From positions 186,001 to 250,000 of the forward strand of contig FOLJ01000004.1 in NCBI GenBank assembly GCA_900112325.1: a DNA stretch of 64,000 bases, written 5' to 3'. Origin of the DNA: Micromonospora sediminimaris (GTDB lineage Bacteria > Actinomycetota > Actinomycetes > Mycobacteriales > Micromonosporaceae). Both the position numbers and the translations under genes were made by a program. The notes beneath the pieces were generated by a model. The model had not been told where the DNA came from. It ran no database searches and worked only from the letters and a program-made list of their open reading frames with translations. Below are positions 61,826 to 64,000 of this stretch, one piece after another. Position 1 is the first letter of the stretch. The number at the start of each line of letters is the position of its first letter.

Positions 61826-63568
61826 TCAGCGGCGGTCGCGGCGGTCGCCGTCGTCGAATCGGCGCTCGCCGGGACGTCCCTCACGGTCCCGGCGGACGGT
61901 GGCCTTACGGCCCTTGATGGTGCTGCCGCGCAGCCCGGCGATGACCTCGTCGGCGACGCCGAGGGGCACCTCGACCAGCGAGAAGCGATCAGCGATCTCG
62001 ATCGAGCCGATGTCCCTGCCCCGGACCCCGGTCTCCCCGGTGATCGCGCCCACCAGATCCTGCGGGCGCACCCCGGCCCGCCGGCCCACGCCGATGAAGA
62101 CCTGGGTGGTGCCGGCGGTACGGGGCCGCGCCGGTCGGCGTTCGCCCCGGCCCTCGTACCCCGCCGACCGGCCCTCCCGAGGCGGGCGGACCGCCACCTG
62201 CGGGATCTCCTCCTCGGCCTCGTCGGAACCGGGCAGCGTCGCCTCGTGGGCCAGCTTCACGGCGGCGAGCGCCACCTCCATCAGGTCGAACTCGTCGCTG
62301 AGCGTCTCGACGATAACCCGGAACGGGTCCAGGTCGTCCTCCAGCAGGCTTTCCCGCAGCGCGGCCTGGGTCAGCTCCAGCCGACGGGTCCGTAGATCGG
62401 CGACCGTGGGGATCTTGTCGATCGTGATCCGCTGCCCGGTGACCCGCTCGATGGTCTTGAGCATCCGGTGCTCCCGGGGCTCGGCCAGGGTGATGGCCAC
62501 CCCCTCCCGGCCGGCTCGGCCAACCCGACCGATGCGGTGCACGTACGACTCAGGTGCCGACGGCACGTCGAAGTTGACCACGTGGCTGAGCTGCTCGACG
62601 TCGAGCCCACGGGCCGCCACGTCGGTGGCGACCAGCAGATCGGCGGTGCCGGCGCGCAGCCGCCCCATCACCCGGTCCCGCTGCTCCTGGCTCATGCCGC
62701 CGTGCAGCGCCTCCGCCCGGTAACCGCGACCGTTCATCGTCTCGGTGAGCCGGTCCACCTCCTCCCGGCTGCGGCAGAACACGATCGCCGCGGTGGGCGA
62801 CTCGACGTCCAGCACCCGCCCCAGCGCCGCTGGTTTGTGCGCCCGCGCCACCAGGTACGCGCTCTGCCGCACCCGGGGCGCCTCACCGGCCACCGGCTGC
62901 TCGCGGGCGATCAGGATGCGCACCGGATCGCTCAGGTGCGCTCGGGCCATCCCGTCGATACGCGCCGGCATGGTGGCCGAGAACAGCACCGTCTGCCGCT
63001 GCTCGGGGGTGTGTTCCAGGATCGCCTCGATGTCCTCGGCGAAGCCCATGTCGAGCATCTCGTCGGCCTCGTCCAGCACCACCGTGGCGAGGTTGCCCAG
63101 CCGCAGCGTGCCCCGGGCGATGTGGTCCAGAGCGCGGCCGGGAGTGGCCACCACGACGTCGATGCCGGCGTCCAGCGCCCGCAACTGCCGACCGATCGGC
63201 TGCCCGCCGTAGATCGGCAACACCCGCGCACCGAGGTCCTTGCCGTAGCGGTGAAACGCCTCGGAGACCTGCACCGCGAGTTCCCGGGTCGGCACCAGCA
63301 CCAGCGCGTGCGGGTCGTCTCCGGCCCGGTCGTCGGGCATTCGCTGCAACAGCGGCAGGGCGAACGCCGCAGTCTTGCCCGTGCCCGTCGCCGCCTGCCC
63401 GAGCAGATCCCGGCCGCTCAGCAGCGGTGGGATCGCCTCCCGCTGGATCGGCGTGGGCTCCTCGTACCCGAGCGCGGCTAGTGCGGCGAGCAGTTCGGGT
63501 CGTAGGCCGAGTTCCGTGAAGGCGGGCGGCTCGGCGGACGGGTCGGGCAGTACGGGCGTGGAACTCAT
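61826..63568 (-). CDS. deaD: DEAD-box RNA helicase with DbpA RNA-binding C-terminus
   Basis: 580 residues, ATG. All motifs in order: Q motif (F..LGL...LLAALAALGYEEPTPIQREAIP), Walker A ATGTGKT, PTRELA, DEAD box, SAT, RGLDVEQL.HVVNFDVP and HRIGRVGRAGR. The C-terminal ~90 residues (VFIGVGRRAGVRPQDLVGAITGETGVRGRDIGSIEIADRFSLVEVPLGVADEVIAGLRGSTIKGRKATVRR) are the DbpA RNA-binding domain, with an Arg/Asp-rich tail. This is CsdA/DeaD-type, acting in ribosome assembly and mRNA handling, often cold-induced. Monocistronic, convergent with lon. Confidence 0.95.
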   Translation of the reverse strand: MSSTPVLPDPSAEPPAFTELGLRPELLAALAALGYEEPTPIQREAIPPLLSGRDLLGQAATGTGKTAAFALPLLQRMPDDRAGDDPHALVLVPTRELAVQVSEAFHRYGKDLGARVLPIYGGQPIGRQLRALDAGIDVVVATPGRALDHIARGTLRLGNLATVVLDEADEMLDMGFAEDIEAILEHTPEQRQTVLFSATMPARIDGMARAHLSDPVRILIAREQPVAGEAPRVRQSAYLVARAHKPAALGRVLDVESPTAAIVFCRSREEVDRLTETMNGRGYRAEALHGGMSQEQRDRVMGRLRAGTADLLVATDVAARGLDVEQLSHVVNFDVPSAPESYVHRIGRVGRAGREGVAITLAEPREHRMLKTIERVTGQRITIDKIPTVADLRTRRLELTQAALRESLLEDDLDPFRVIVETLSDEFDLMEVALAAVKLAHEATLPGSDEAEEEIPQVAVRPPREGRSAGYEGRGERRPARPRTAGTTQVFIGVGRRAGVRPQDLVGAITGETGVRGRDIGSIEIADRFSLVEVPLGVADEVIAGLRGSTIKGRKATVRRDREGRPGERRFDDGDRRDRR

Positions 63569-63749
63569 GGGTCAAGCCTTTCATCACCTCCCCTGGACCG
63601 CTGCGGCGACCACCCGAACATGTGCGCGGCGTCGCCGAGGGCGGTGCCGCCTTGGACGCCGCCGTCTCCCGACCGCTGACCGTCATCGCGGAGAGCGGAC
63701 CTCGCCGCGACACCGCCAACGGTCCTGGACACCGCACTAGCATCGGGTC

Positions 63750-64000
63750 GTGACAGTCACCGTGCCGGCCGGCGGTCCGCAGGAGGCCCTCCTGCGACGG
63801 GTGATCGCGTACTTCGCCGCCAACGGTGTCGGCGACACCAGCCTGCGTACGCTCGCGGCCGAGATCGGGACCAGCCACCGGATGCTGATCTACCATTTCG
63901 GCTCCCGCGAAGGGCTGCTCACCGCGATGGTCGAGGCCGTCTGGCGGGACCAGCAGGAACTGCTCGACTCGCTGCTGCGCGAGGCGGCCGACGACCCGTA
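63750..64000 (+). CDS. Partial TetR-family transcriptional regulator
   Basis: 83 residues visible from GTG 63750 (VTVTVPAGGPQEALLRRVIAYFAANGVGDTSLRTLAAEIGTSHRMLIYHFGSREGLLTAMVEAVWRDQQELLDSLLREAADDP), cut off by the window end. The helix-turn-helix region TSLRTLAAEIGTSHRMLIYHFGSREGLL is clear, with the ligand domain outside the window. TAGCAT at 63738-63743 ends six bases before the start and there is no Shine-Dalgarno site, so the transcript is probably leaderless. It diverges from the helicase gene. Confidence 0.85.
   Translation, partial: MTVTVPAGGPQEALLRRVIAYFAANGVGDTSLRTLAAEIGTSHRMLIYHFGSREGLLTAMVEAVWRDQQELLDSLLREAADDP

Overview
The window is very GC-rich throughout, uses many GTG starts, and carries several actinobacterial signatures: Lsr2, an ATP-binding LuxR (LAL) regulator, a SARP-family activator, a CGNR zinc-finger protein, LtrA, and a whiE-like aromatic polyketide locus. 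Together these point to a filamentous actinomycete, most likely of the Micromonosporaceae (Micromonospora or Salinispora type). No rRNA, tRNA, CRISPR array or intact insertion sequence was seen, so this looks like ordinary chromosome with accessory islands.

Layout. 1-5827 (minus) is one end of a contractile injection system (phage-tail-like, eCIS) operon: two small membrane proteins, a carboxypeptidase-regulatory-like protein, the tail sheath, the tail tube, a long disordered protein, a LysM-type tube-cap protein and the start of a VgrG/gpD-like spike-hub gene cut by the window edge. 5911-13941 is mixed housekeeping: an LppM-type lipoprotein, an FAD monooxygenase, a LacI regulator divergent from an MFS exporter with a CebR-type operator between them, an MBL-fold hydrolase, a methyltransferase, a PaaI thioesterase and a dienelactone-hydrolase-like protein. 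13123-18799 is a divergent pair of large ATPase signalling proteins: a class III cyclase-ATPase (minus) and a LAL regulator (plus). 18906-26950 holds a DUF5995 protein, an APC permease, a secreted beta-helix protein, LtrA and a helix-hairpin-helix membrane protein.

27174-38347 is a type II polyketide cluster of the spore-pigment (whiE) type. A SARP activator and two TcmI-like cyclases sit in the middle. An FAD hydroxylase is on the minus side. A tightly overlapping nine-gene plus-strand operon runs cyclase, fused AccD-AccA, BCCP, AccC, fused ACP-aromatase/cyclase, cupin, KS-alpha, chain-length factor and ABM monooxygenase. The operon thus supplies its own malonyl-CoA, builds an unreduced poly-beta-ketone, and folds, aromatises and oxidises it.

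38726-46499 is mixed: a sialidase-like protein, a CGNR regulator divergent from an MFS transporter, an FMN-dependent hydroxyacid oxidase, and glyA under a clear ZTP riboswitch. 46625-51824 holds a stand-alone LigD-type primase/polymerase, then an Lrp regulator divergent from an E1-alpha/E1-beta/E2 2-oxoacid dehydrogenase operon. 52125-64000 contains an L,D-transpeptidase, a STAS protein, an FKBP isomerase, DoxX, a BtuF-like protein, a DUF2726 protein, a secreted Asn/Gly/Asp-rich protein, lsr2, lon with an upstream HAIR-like (HspR) site, a DEAD-box helicase and the start of a TetR gene.

Most convergent gene ends carry perfect GC hairpins without a U-tract. Several start codons sit 6-8 bases after a TAnnnT hexamer with no Shine-Dalgarno sequence, as expected for leaderless transcripts. 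All functional calls come from reading the sequence and recalling family motifs; no database search was run.
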